A stretch of 64,000 bases of DNA from NCBI GenBank assembly GCA_000828835.1, contig AP014633.1, positions 2,728,001 to 2,792,000 of the forward strand, in the 5' to 3' direction. This DNA is from Thioploca ingrica (GTDB taxonomy: Bacteria > Pseudomonadota > Gammaproteobacteria > Beggiatoales > Beggiatoaceae). The position numbers were made by a program, and so were the translations under genes. This document shows, piece by piece, positions 8,716-17,278 of this stretch (the first letter of the stretch is position 1; every line of letters starts with the position of its first letter). The notes beneath the pieces were generated by a model that was not told the DNA's origin, did not search any database, and saw only the letters and a program-made list of their open reading frames with translations.

Positions 8716-10779
8716 TCAATGATTCGATTTCTGCTTAGTATGCTTAACCAATGGCAATAGTAAATTTCCTAATCCCGCTAAGCCACCTAGATAAGTAAGC
8801 CCCATTGCAGTAGCGATCCCAAAGTGTAGAAAATAAATCCCACCAATACTGATTACACTAGGTACGATACTTGTTGTTAGGTTTCTCTTCATAGTATCTT
8901 CAAATTCATCCGTGAACCTGAACAAATCTTCCAATTGCGTTAGAGTGCCGTCCATGAAAATGATTTGGGCTGTATCTGTAGCCACAGTGGAAGCGCCTTT
9001 AAGTGAAATAGATAGTTGAGCCGATTTCAAAGCAATAGCATCATTGATGCCGTCTCCAATAAAACAGACAAAGTCCCCTTTTTTGCGCATCTCTTTGACG
9101 AGTGTAGCCTTATTTTCAGGTAAGGTTTCTGCAAAATAATGTTCAATGTCCAGCGTCTCAGCCATTCGTCGCGTAGGCTCTTTATGATCACCGGATATGA
9201 TGACCAATTTAAAACCCCGTTGTTTCAAATATTGAATAACACTTTTTGCTTCCGGACGAATAGTCGGTTGTATTTCTAGGATACCGGCAAGTTGTTGATC
9301 AAGACTGACATAGATGAGGGAAGCGTTATCTGATTCTGCTTGCTGCTGTATAGATCCTATGCTTTCAGGAAATTTAATACCTTCAGATTGCAAAAAACGG
9401 GAACTGCCTACCCGGATAAGTTGTTCATCAACTGTAACCTTGATGCCATAACCAACTTGATAGCTCGCTTCAGTCAGTTCAGATAATTCTAGGTGCTCCT
9501 CTTCGGCTTTAGCCAATATTGCCTTTGCAAGAGGATGTGCTTGTCTATATTCTGCTGTGGCAGCATACTTTAATACTGTACTGGACGAGTAATCCTCAAA
9601 GCTATGAATCTTTGCCACTGTAGGTTGTTCAAGGGTCAACGTACCGGTCTTATCAAAAACAATAGTATTGACTTGTCGTAAGGATTCAAGTGTTCGTCCA
9701 TCTTTAATCAGAATACCTTGACGTGCCAAGATTTGTGAATAAATCAAAACACTGACAGGTCCTAGTAATCCCATAGTTGTCCCTGGAGCTGACCAAAGCA
9801 CTGCTGTGGCAGAATTGTGACCAAGTAATGGTAAAGTTATTATGCTAGCACCCACAGTAACCGGTATAAAACGATCAGATATTTCTCGTCCACGTGTTAT
9901 CAGTGTATCTTTATAACTTTGTGTATATTGAAGCACTTGACCAATTTTGGCTGCTACTACAGCTTTACCCGTAGTTTTAACAAGGATGTTAATGCGTCCA
10001 GATAGTAATAGAGTTGAGGCAAATACTTGATCTCCAACGGACTTTTCAATGGGTTGGCTCTCTCCCGTCAATATATGCTGATCAATGCTGGCTACGCCCG
10101 ACTGAATCGTGCCATCAACTGGGATAACTTCTCCAGCATGGACAATTACAATATCATTTATTTGAACATCATTACAATTCAGTTGTATTTCGACGCCATC
10201 TTTCAACACCCAAACAAATTCCGGATGTTCCATAAATGTAGTGATTAATTGCTGCTGGGCGTTACCTTCAACACGGTCTATGATTTTCACAAAAAAACTA
10301 CCCATGGCACCTGCAAAAGCAGCCAACACCAAGTGACCTGAAGCGAGCATATCTACCGTCAGCACTAACCCAACAGAATTAGTACTCAGGTAGTGTTTGA
10401 GTTTAAAATCTTTCTGGAGACGAATAAATATATGGCGAGATAAATAAAGAACACTTACTGTTCCCAAGACATAAAAAGCCGGATAGACACTACCTAGCAG
10501 AGCCAAACCGGTTGCACCCACTGTTAATTTCAACCGCTGGCTGCTTTTCTTCCGTGCATTTTCAATGGACTCCAGTACTCTGGGATCAATGTCTACTTGT
10601 AGTTGTTGTCGTTCATCTGCTACCATTGCGCCTTTAAGGTCTTTCAGTAATTGAGTGATGCTTAAAGGACGTGCAGGTTGCCGACTAGGGGTCTTTACAA
10701 ATTTCTTTACTAACCAGTAGCCAGTTGCCCCACCGATAAACAGAGGTACGAATCCAATTAACATAACAGCATCCTTCAT
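8716..10779 (-). CDS. P1B-like P-type ATPase lacking the CPC motif
   Basis: About 687 residues. Visible P-type ATPase motifs: TGES in the actuator domain (LTGESQPIEKSVG), the phosphorylation loop FDKTGTLT, AHPLAKAI as the P1B nucleotide-binding HP motif, and GDGINDAIAL at the hinge. It should pump a cation across the inner membrane. Unusual: the membrane-helix signature before the P-domain, normally CPC or SPC followed by ALG.A.P, reads SAPGTTMGLLGPVSV. There is also no N-terminal HMA domain, only a hydrophobic leader (MLIGFVPLFIGGATGYW). ATG 10779 is used; the longer frame upstream to 11001 reads through IS630 end sequence. The substrate cannot be read from these motifs. Confidence 0.8.
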   Translation of the reverse strand: MKDAVMLIGFVPLFIGGATGYWLVKKFVKTPSRQPARPLSITQLLKDLKGAMVADERQQLQVDIDPRVLESIENARKKSSQRLKLTVGATGLALLGSVYPAFYVLGTVSVLYLSRHIFIRLQKDFKLKHYLSTNSVGLVLTVDMLASGHLVLAAFAGAMGSFFVKIIDRVEGNAQQQLITTFMEHPEFVWVLKDGVEIQLNCNDVQINDIVIVHAGEVIPVDGTIQSGVASIDQHILTGESQPIEKSVGDQVFASTLLLSGRINILVKTTGKAVVAAKIGQVLQYTQSYKDTLITRGREISDRFIPVTVGASIITLPLLGHNSATAVLWSAPGTTMGLLGPVSVLIYSQILARQGILIKDGRTLESLRQVNTIVFDKTGTLTLEQPTVAKIHSFEDYSSSTVLKYAATAEYRQAHPLAKAILAKAEEEHLELSELTEASYQVGYGIKVTVDEQLIRVGSSRFLQSEGIKFPESIGSIQQQAESDNASLIYVSLDQQLAGILEIQPTIRPEAKSVIQYLKQRGFKLVIISGDHKEPTRRMAETLDIEHYFAETLPENKATLVKEMRKKGDFVCFIGDGINDAIALKSAQLSISLKGASTVATDTAQIIFMDGTLTQLEDLFRFTDEFEDTMKRNLTTSIVPSVISIGGIYFLHFGIATAMGLTYLGGLAGLGNLLLPLVKHTKQKSNH

Positions 10780-10893
10780 ATTTTTATTATAAATTAGAAA
10801 ACCACTTCCTTTGGACGTGGTTAGAGTTGAATGGTTCCAGCATTTAGCTGATAGTATGTTATTTCTAATAATATTGTCCCCACAACATCCATA

Positions 10894-11810
10894 TAGCGCA
10901 GGCATTATAAAATGATTACGAAACATCATGAGCCAATCGCTCCTCAACCGAGCACTTTTTTTGTCTACGAATCGCCTTAGCTTGTGCCCACTTAGGTTCA
11001 ATAAGATTTAAATCCAGTGAATAAGTGGGCAAATATTCGAGTATATGTCTGGCTTGTTCAAAGAGTTGTCGAATATCAGCACGGTTGTGAAAGGCTGCAT
11101 TATCCATAACCACGACACTGTTCGGGGGTAGTTGAGGCAATAAGTCTTGTGCAACCCAAGCACAAAATGTATTTGCATTAATGGAACCACTGAACCGGCT
11201 GATAGTGAGCAAGCATGAGGCCAGCAAGGCCCCAATGACATTGGTACGACCTTTGGCGTGCCAGTTGTGTTTGCCGACACAGCGTTGTCCCATCGGTGCA
11301 TAGCCCGGTCTACGGGGCCTATCGTGAGCGAAGCCAATCTCATCAATATAAACCAGGTTCTGATGGGCACCCAGATAGGCTTCTATCTTTGCTGCGAAAC
11401 GGTTGCGTGCTGCGACCTCGGCTTGCGGATGGGAGAACGTTGTTTTTTCGGCTGATTCCTAAACGTTTCAGAGCGTCTCCGATTCCTCTTCGGCTGACTC
11501 CTAAACGCTGAGCTCTTTCGTATTGGTAGGCATCCGGCTGTCGTTCTACGTCTCGCTTTAATTCTTCCATATCTGTTTTACTCGCCGGTTTATCACGGGT
11601 ACGCTTCGCTTCTAGCCGTTTCGACCACCGAAACCCGCTCGCTTTGCCAACGCCAACACGCTCGGCTACCTCTTCAAAAGTCAGTTGGTCTCTCTCTTTT
11701 ATCTCTAATACTTTGGCTCTGAAATCTATTGAATAAGTCACCGGGTTAAAACCATTTAGTGAATGTGTTTAAGAGAGGTCTCTTATAATCATTTTGTCAC
11801 GCCTTTGCTA
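10894..11810 (-). mobile_element. IS630-type element, best-preserved copy of first subgroup
   Basis: Ends tagcgcaggcattataaaatga (10894 on) and the complement of tagcaaaggcgtgacaaaatga (to 11810), with TA at 10892-10893 and 11811-11812. It carries both transposase halves and lies between the P-type ATPase upstream region and the truncated Toprim gene, whose left part it replaces. Confidence 0.85.
10916..11741 (-). CDS. IS630-family transposase in two frames
   Basis: The first frame (11741 to ~11445) holds the HTH domain (MTYSIDFRAKVLEIKERDQL, then RLGVSRRGIGDALKRLGISRK). The second frame runs from the A-run at 11443-11448 (six T on the plus strand) down to 10916 and holds the DDE domain: YIDEIGFAHDRPR, VVVMDNAAFHNRADIR, LNLIEPKWAQAKAIR. 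All three acidic residues are present. A one-base slip at the A-run would join the two frames. The copy at 7613 has one A fewer there and is in frame. This may be programmed slippage or a simple frameshift. Confidence 0.65.
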
Positions 11811-12989
11811 TATTTAGATCCCAATCTAAATGGCGGCCTAAAAACTCAGTGCCACGGTGAGAAAAAGGGCTACTTTTGGACAGCGGATTACTATGCTCTG
11901 AAATCGGCACACACTGCCGTCATCGTGGAATCGAGTATCAACGCGTTAACTGTCGATACGGCTGAATTGCCCGGCTACGTTGGTATTTCCACGCTGGGCA
12001 TTGAGAATGCCACGGAAATTAATTGGGAGTTTCTCCGTGGCAAGCGAGTAGTCATTTGCATGGATAAGGACGGACCGAAAGGCAATGGATTGTTGCCAGG
12101 TCAAGAAAAGTTATGGGAATTATACAACAATCTATGCGACTTGGGAATCAGTACGTTTCTAATCAACCAGGAAAATTGGAAAAAGCATGTAGATTGCCAG
12201 ACCATCATCAGTTTCTTGGACAAAAATCCAGATAGAGAAACCTGGCTATTGGATGATGGTGATAACCAATCATTTTTGCATAGCAATGAGAAGTTGGAAC
12301 AACTGAAGTCGAGATTAGCTAGTTATGACATCGACCTAAACGATCTAGCTAACCAATCCGTGGCTACCTTGAAAAAGGCACTACAAAGCCTTGATACCTG
12401 CCTAATTCCAGGCGTTCTAGCTAAATCGCGATGGAAGAGCAAAACCCGCGTGTGGTTGCCCGAAATTGACACCGAGGACTACTGGCGTTTTATTGCCCAA
12501 GCCGAGCACACGCTATTCATAAAAACAGTTACCAAAACTGTTGAAAGCATGGACGGATTTAAAGAAAAAATTGATGAAGAGATACCTAACCATGTGGCCG
12601 GCTTCAGGATTGCCAACCTGACGAAAATTATCGTTGCCGGTTATGTGGCAACCCTCAAGGGCGTCCACGACGATTCACCCACTACGTTTTATGCTGTCCA
12701 AGTGCAAACGCGGCGGAATGGAAACAACCTCGTTAAGAAAGTTTTTAGCGATGGCTTATTCAACCCCAAAAAGTGGGAAGATTTGTTCGGTCCAATTTAT
12801 GACCAGCACAACTTCAAACGCGCGCTCAACATTATGGAAAATGTTGCTAATGCTAATCATCGACATGCCGTTAATTTTGTCGGCCTAGCATGGTTCAACG
12901 GTCGACTACAAGTGAATCCTGGCGACGCTTGCTACTTTCCAGAGCCGGAACAACAGTGTCCATACTTTACTCAACACCTATCAGTTTGA
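11811..12989 (+). pseudogene. Toprim/primase-helicase-like replication protein, N-terminal part
   Basis: Open from the IS630 border to a stop at 12987-12989. It contains a Toprim-like core (HTAVIVESSINALT, then GKRVVICMDKDGPKGNG), the pattern of primase-type Toprim domains in plasmid and ICE replication proteins. The start of a following ATPase-type region is also present (VAGYVATLKGVHDD to GLAWFNG). The true N-terminus was removed by the IS630 insertion, and the frame stops where an IS4-type element begins. A C-terminal domain that could belong to it resumes at 15199 beyond the transposon block. Inference: replication or mobilisation protein of a defunct integrative element. Confidence 0.6.
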
Positions 12990-13018
12990 GTTAAACTATC
13001 TGCATAACCAACTGGTTC

Positions 13019-14133
13019 ATGAAGGAATCCGAGATGGGAACGGTTAACAAGTTGGCTGAAAGAGTGCAGAACAGCCTAGAAGAAATCTTCCCTCAATGGC
13101 GCCAGACCGTGACCAGGAAACTATCGCTAGCGGTCGGAGCGATGCTGGAAGGTCAAACGCCGAATCCGGTAGAACTTTCCCAGTTATTACCGTTACAACC
13201 AAAGCGTCCGGACCGGCGAGAACAGTGGCTCCGTCGCTTGTTGAAGAACTCACTCCTGAACTGTACAGTAGTAATGACACCCTTTGCAACTAGGGAATTA
13301 TCTAAAGCGGGGCAAAACCAGCAAACGATCTGGCTAGGTCTGGATCAAAGTGATTTGGGAAATCGGATGGCGCTGCTGATTATCAGTGTCCGAGTGGGAG
13401 GCCGGGCGCTGCCATTAGCTTGGAAGGCGCAAACGGGAACTGCGAATATGGGTTTTGAAGCACAAAAGGAATTGCTGGAGTGCGTGTTATCTTGGCTACC
13501 AACCGGCGCTCAGGTGTTATTGTTGGCCGCTCGTTTCTACCCGTCTTTTGGATTATTTGAGTGGTTACACTCGCCTGGTTGGAAGTATCGGCTACGGTTG
13601 AAAAGTAAGGTGCTTGCCTCTCCTGGCTGGGGAGAGGAAACCACCCCCCGTGAGTTAGCACGTGGGATGACGGAGCGCTTCTGGCCCAACGCCTCTTTGC
13701 CAGCGGCGTGAGGACGAATCTAGGCCTTTTGCCGGAAGCGGGACATCCCCAACCTGGGATTATTGCCATGGACTGTTACCCTTGTCGGGCTGCGGTCCTC
13801 GCTTCCCGTGAGCGAGGGGGAATTGAACCGAGGTTTGCCGATTTCAAGACCCGAGGTGTTGATTTGGAAGATTCGCAATTGAGACAAGCCGACCGTTTGG
13901 AACGCTTCGTATTGATCCTGGTATTATCTAGGTATTGGTGTGTCCATATCGGGTGCGACGACGCGGCACAGAACCCAACACCACTGGAAAAAAAAGCACC
14001 TCATCAAACGGACCCGGAACATTGGATATTCCGAAAACTAAGACGTGGTCTGGGTTCTTGGTTCAAGCGTGGCTTACGTCTCATCAGGCGCTGTCTTCAG
14101 CAGAATCGACCCGTCCCACCTTTGTTTAGATGA
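13019..14133 (+). pseudogene. IS4-family transposase, frameshifted
   Basis: First frame 13019-13711: N-terminal IS4 region with LGLDQSDLGNRMALLIISVRV. Second frame continues with RLFASGVRTNLG, IIAMDC and ERGGIEPRFADFKTRGVDLED, the C-terminal IS4 signature in which the usual Trp/Tyr-Arg has drifted to Glu-Arg. It ends PVPPLFR at 14133. The frame change lies between about 13650 and 13690. It inserts into or replaces the middle of the Toprim/ATPase gene. Confidence 0.7.
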
Positions 14134-14136
14134 AGA

Positions 14137-15197
14137 AGGAGCCGATCTCAAAAGACAGCTACAAAAAGAAACCCGAGGCCGACAAAAAGAACGCCTCCAA
14201 GCCTTATATTTACTGAAAACGGGCCAAGTCCAGAATGCCACTGAACTCCCGTATTTACTGGGTAGAAGTGACTCAACCATCAAAAATGGGTTAAAAATTT
14301 ATCGACACCGAGGTCTGAATGGCTTGCTCGAACTCCAACACGGCGGCGGGAAAAGTTTCTCACTTTCCAACCCCGTTTTAACCCCTCTCCAAGAACGCCG
14401 GAGAAACCCTCAAGGATTCAGTGATTATCAAGCCATTCAAACCTGGTTAACAACGACTTACGGCATAGATATTCCTTATAAAACTCTCTGGGGCATCGTT
14501 CACAACCGGCTTCAAGCCCATCCTCAAGTAGTACGTCCTCAAAGCCAAGCACGTAATGAATCAACGGTGGCTGAGTTTGAAAAAAAAAGCCAAGCGATTA
14601 AGTACTTTAGCTACTCTCCATCACTATGAAATGCCGTCCGTTCATTATTGGTGTCAAGACGAGAGTCGTTTTGGGTTAAAAACCATCACTCGTCGTCGGC
14701 TCACCCTTCGAGGTGTGAAACCTCATAGTCAAGTACAATGGTCATTTAAATCTTCTTATCTTTACGGAAGGGTTGAACCCTTAACCGGCGAAAGTTTCTT
14801 CTTAGAATTTTCTCACTTGAATACGGACTGTTTTCAAGCTTATTGGCGAGAGTTTTCTCAAGCTTATCCCCATCAACTGCATCTTATCCAAATGGATAAT
14901 GCCACTGGTCATCCGACTAAACGTTTAATTGTGCCCGAGAATATTATTCTTTGGTTTCAACCCGCGCCTTCACCGGATTGTAATCCGATTGAACGACTCT
15001 GGGCTTGGCTTAAGAGGAAATTGGCTTGGAAATTATTTGATAGCTTAGAGGAGCTTAAGCGAAGATTGGCGGAGATTTTGGCTCAGACTACGACGGAATT
15101 CTTCGCGGCTCTCACCGGTGAACCGCTGTTAAGTGCCGATTTAGATTAGTTAGGTTCTCATTTGTTAGATAAGGGTTAATTCAATTAATTATTGGTA
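14137..15197 (+). mobile_element. IS630-type element (second subgroup), left end lost
   Basis: The right end (15133-15197) is identical in reverse complement to the left end of the element at 1137, ending TTGGTA and followed by TTA. The left end is missing: the transposase region begins directly after the stop of the IS4 gene without a TACCAA terminus. The two elements therefore form one recombined block. Confidence 0.7.
14139..15149 (+). CDS. IS630-family transposase, two overlapping frames
   Basis: The first half (to about 14588) carries the winged-HTH domain (RQKERLQALYLLKTGQ, then STIKNGLKIYRHRGL) and runs to a stop at 14629. The second half is open from 14556 to 15149 and carries YWCQDESRFGL, HLIQMDNATGH and CNPIERLWAWLK, that is, a full Asp-Asp-Glu triad. 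The switch point is a run of nine A (14580-14588), where a one-base shift links FEKK to AKRLSTLATLHH. The start codon was probably lost with the left end, so activity is doubtful even though the catalytic domain looks intact. Confidence 0.65.
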
Positions 15198-15198
15198 T

Positions 15199-15561
15199 TA
15201 CCCTTATCTGTGGGAGGTTAAGCGAGTAAAAGCTGAAGAGCAGGAGTACCAATGCTTAGTGATAAAAATCAAGGACATCATGGACTACATCAACAATTCC
15301 AACGAAATGCGCGAATTCAGAGAGCGTTTACCCATATCCAGTAGCAACGCACTAAAATCCCATCTTAAAAATGCTGGGATGATCTTCAAAGATCCAATTC
15401 ATTTGTACGTCAAGAAAAACGAAATTGATACCACTGGGTACCGATACATGAACTGTACAGCTATACCACTATTTGGGTTGGCTCAGTATGGGATATTTGT
15501 ACCGGAGGCGGATTATGATGATGAATTGTTAAAAGATGTTGCCGGTTTAATGGAGGAATGA
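15199..15561 (+). pseudogene. C-terminal domain of the interrupted Toprim/ATPase protein
   Basis: Open directly from the IS630 border: YPYLWEVKRVKAEEQEYQC then LVIKIKDIMDY, PISSSNALKSHLKNAG, GYRYMNCTAIPLFGL. It aligns along its length with the product at 16048-16419 (YPYSHTIKMVDSEECLVIKNKD, PISSIQAMKKMLEAGG, VRYMNCTA). It probably forms a winged-helix-like C-terminal domain. No good start exists until ATG 15259. The simplest reading is the 3' end of the gene whose 5' part is at 11811-12989, with the middle deleted. Confidence 0.6.
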
Positions 15562-15564
15562 GTT

Positions 15565-15810
15565 ATGAATCAACAACAGCAACGAAATTACAAGGCTTGG
15601 TTAGAATCCTTAAAGGCTCTTAGGAACAACTGTAAAGTCACTAGTTCAAAAAAAACAAGAGTTGGTAAGACTCCACGCAAAACTCCACCAAAATTTACCA
15701 CGGTTACTACTCCACTAGAGGAAGTCGCTACTTTCTTCAGTCCGGCAAGTTTTGAACGGAGGGACGTTTATGAACTATTAGGAATAAACTATACCAGTTC
15801 ATGGGAATAA
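15565..15810 (+). CDS. Small basic hypothetical protein
   Basis: 81 residues, starting 3 bases after the previous stop, with a GGAGG just upstream (15554-15558) that fits translation coupling. The middle is Lys/Thr-rich (SSKKTRVGKTPRKTPPK) and basic; the C-terminus (FERRDVYELLGINYTSSWE) is more ordered. Not recognised. Position suggests an accessory gene of the integrated element. Confidence 0.5.
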   Translation: MNQQQQRNYKAWLESLKALRNNCKVTSSKKTRVGKTPRKTPPKFTTVTTPLEEVATFFSPASFERRDVYELLGINYTSSWE

Positions 15811-15820
15811 TGTGAAATAA

Positions 15821-16051
15821 ATGGGAAATTGGATACTCTCACATCGTGCTGATCTAGCGTCTGTTAAAATAGCAGATCGGCATTATAGCCGTAAAAAACC
15901 TGGTACGTCTCAGTTTGTTAAGCCTGGCCGTTGCATCGTTTTAATCTCAAAATCAACTGATACTGTCTGGGTATCATCTTACCAACTTACCAAATATGTG
16001 AAACATGCGTGGGCAGGAGTATGGGAATGTAGTTTTTTTAGAAATGATTGA
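15821..16051 (+). pseudogene. Phage-type conserved protein, truncated
   Basis: 76 residues matching the start of a small protein family I know from phages and integrated elements: ADRHYSRKKPGTSQFVKPGR, CIVLISK, WVSSYQLTKYVKHAWAGVWE, CSFFRND. Family members continue well past the FRN motif; here a stop follows at once and the sequence passes into the next replication-protein fragment. Molecular function unknown. Confidence 0.5.
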
Positions 16052-16419
16052 ATGATGAATTGGGATATCCACCTTTAAACCGCGACGATTTTCTTGATCC
16101 TGAATTAAGAAAAGCCAAAGCGTTGGTAGAGTGGCTTGTCCAGGTTTTAAATAACCATCTTTACCCATACTCCCATACTATCAAAATGGTGGATAGTGAA
16201 GAATGCTTGGTCATTAAGAACAAGGACATCTTTAACTTTTGGCGACTGCAAGAACCTTTCCCTATTAGCAGCATTCAAGCTATGAAAAAAATGCTAGAAG
16301 CCGGCGGGATTTCGCCGCAACGTCCGGTCGTTCATTCCTACATAAATAAGAGTGTTAGGTATATGAATTGTACGGCTTATAAGACCGGCTCTTTTCCCAG
16401 GAAGTTGATTATTCACTAG
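16048..16419 (+). pseudogene. Second C-terminal paralogue of the Toprim/ATPase protein
   Basis: 123 residues. The second half is clearly homologous to the 15199-15561 fragment (shared LYPYS/YPYL, CLVIK..D, PISS..A, AGG/NAG, RYMNCTA). The first half adds LRKAKALVEWLVQVLNNH, likely the end of an ATPase domain. It starts with TTG overlapping the previous stop, with no evident ribosome site, so it is probably a gene fragment. Two related fragments this close indicate duplication or recombination between two copies of the element. Confidence 0.5.
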
Positions 16420-16876
16420 TTGTTCTTCTCCTCTCCTTGTTTAGGTGTCTTTTTAGGCACTTTTTTTTACCCTAATTATAAATTTATTATTGTTGCACAA
16501 GTCATAATGGCTAAAAATTTCCCGCGTAAGCATAGGCATATTCCCAGAAAGTCGTTCATTAGGGCTGAAAAATTACTTAAAATATTGATTATATTTATAA
16601 AGTTGATGTTGTTATTTTTTATGCTAGAGTACCATATTTTTAGTATGGATATATATATCTATCTTTTTAAAGAAAAATTAAATATTAATAATAGGGCAAG
16701 TGTTGCTCTTGTAAAAACCTTACTTAACATATGTTGTTCTATTTAACAACTGTTGGTCTATTTTAACAGTGCTAAAAACCTGTTAAACTAATGAACCGAT
16801 TCAGTTTTTTGAGTCGTTGGGTATCAAGTGTTGCGCGTTTCTCTGGAAATGCGCCTGTGTATGTCTGGAGGAAAGA
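16420..16876. other. AT-rich region without a convincing gene
   Basis: About 450 bases, notably A+T-rich. A 108-codon open stretch begins with an uncommon start, is dominated by Ile/Leu/Phe/Lys encoded by AT-rich codons, and shows no domain; I regard it as doubtful. The stretch 16740-16800 has three short gtt-aac-type palindromic motifs (aacaactgttgg, ttttaacagtg, cctgttaaac) that might be recombination or protein-binding sites. Confidence 0.35.
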
Positions 16877-17278
16877 ATGCCGGTACAAACCGGGTATTAC
16901 ATTGGCTTAAGTAAGGAAATTATCGACTTATTTCGGCGGGACCGGGATAAACTTCGGTTCACTATTCTCTTTGCCCTTTTGATTGCAACATTGGGTATGA
17001 ATGTTAGTAATGCTGCTGCTATTCAGGAGTATGGGGTTAAGCTAGATCAGCATAGTAGCCAACTGCACGAACTGAACAATAAATTCGAGATTTTTGTTGC
17101 CTATATAAGTTCTCAAAAAGAACGAGACTCCCAACAGGATAATCGGCTTAAGGAGTTAGAAAATGACTCGAAAGAAATTAAGAAGGACATTAAAGAAACC
17201 AAGGAAAGGGTTAAAAATTTGGAGGAAGAAAGCGGTAGTAATTCCAATAGTAAGGATAAAGGGGGTGAGAAAAGTTGA
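16877..17278 (+). CDS. Small membrane protein with C-terminal coiled coil
   Basis: 133 residues from ATG 16877, preceded by GGAGGAAAGA (a strong ribosome site); the longer frame from 16817 lacks one. One membrane segment (FTILFALLIATLGMNVSNAA, about residues 36-55) is followed by a long charged heptad-type coiled coil (HELNNKFEIFVAYISSQKER to KERVKNLEEE). The tail is Ser/Asn/Lys-rich. It overlaps the recombinase start by 4 bases, so the two are probably co-translated. Function unknown. Confidence 0.6.
   Translation: MPVQTGYYIGLSKEIIDLFRRDRDKLRFTILFALLIATLGMNVSNAAAIQEYGVKLDQHSSQLHELNNKFEIFVAYISSQKERDSQQDNRLKELENDSKEIKKDIKETKERVKNLEEESGSNSNSKDKGGEKS

Noticed and set aside
13044..13769. Open frames on the minus strand opposite the IS4 transposase.
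   Set aside because: They mirror the coding frames of the IS4 pseudogene and have no domain or ribosome site.
16420..16746. 108-codon open frame in an AT-rich stretch.
   Set aside because: No ribosome site, AT-driven hydrophobic composition, no motif; most likely random.
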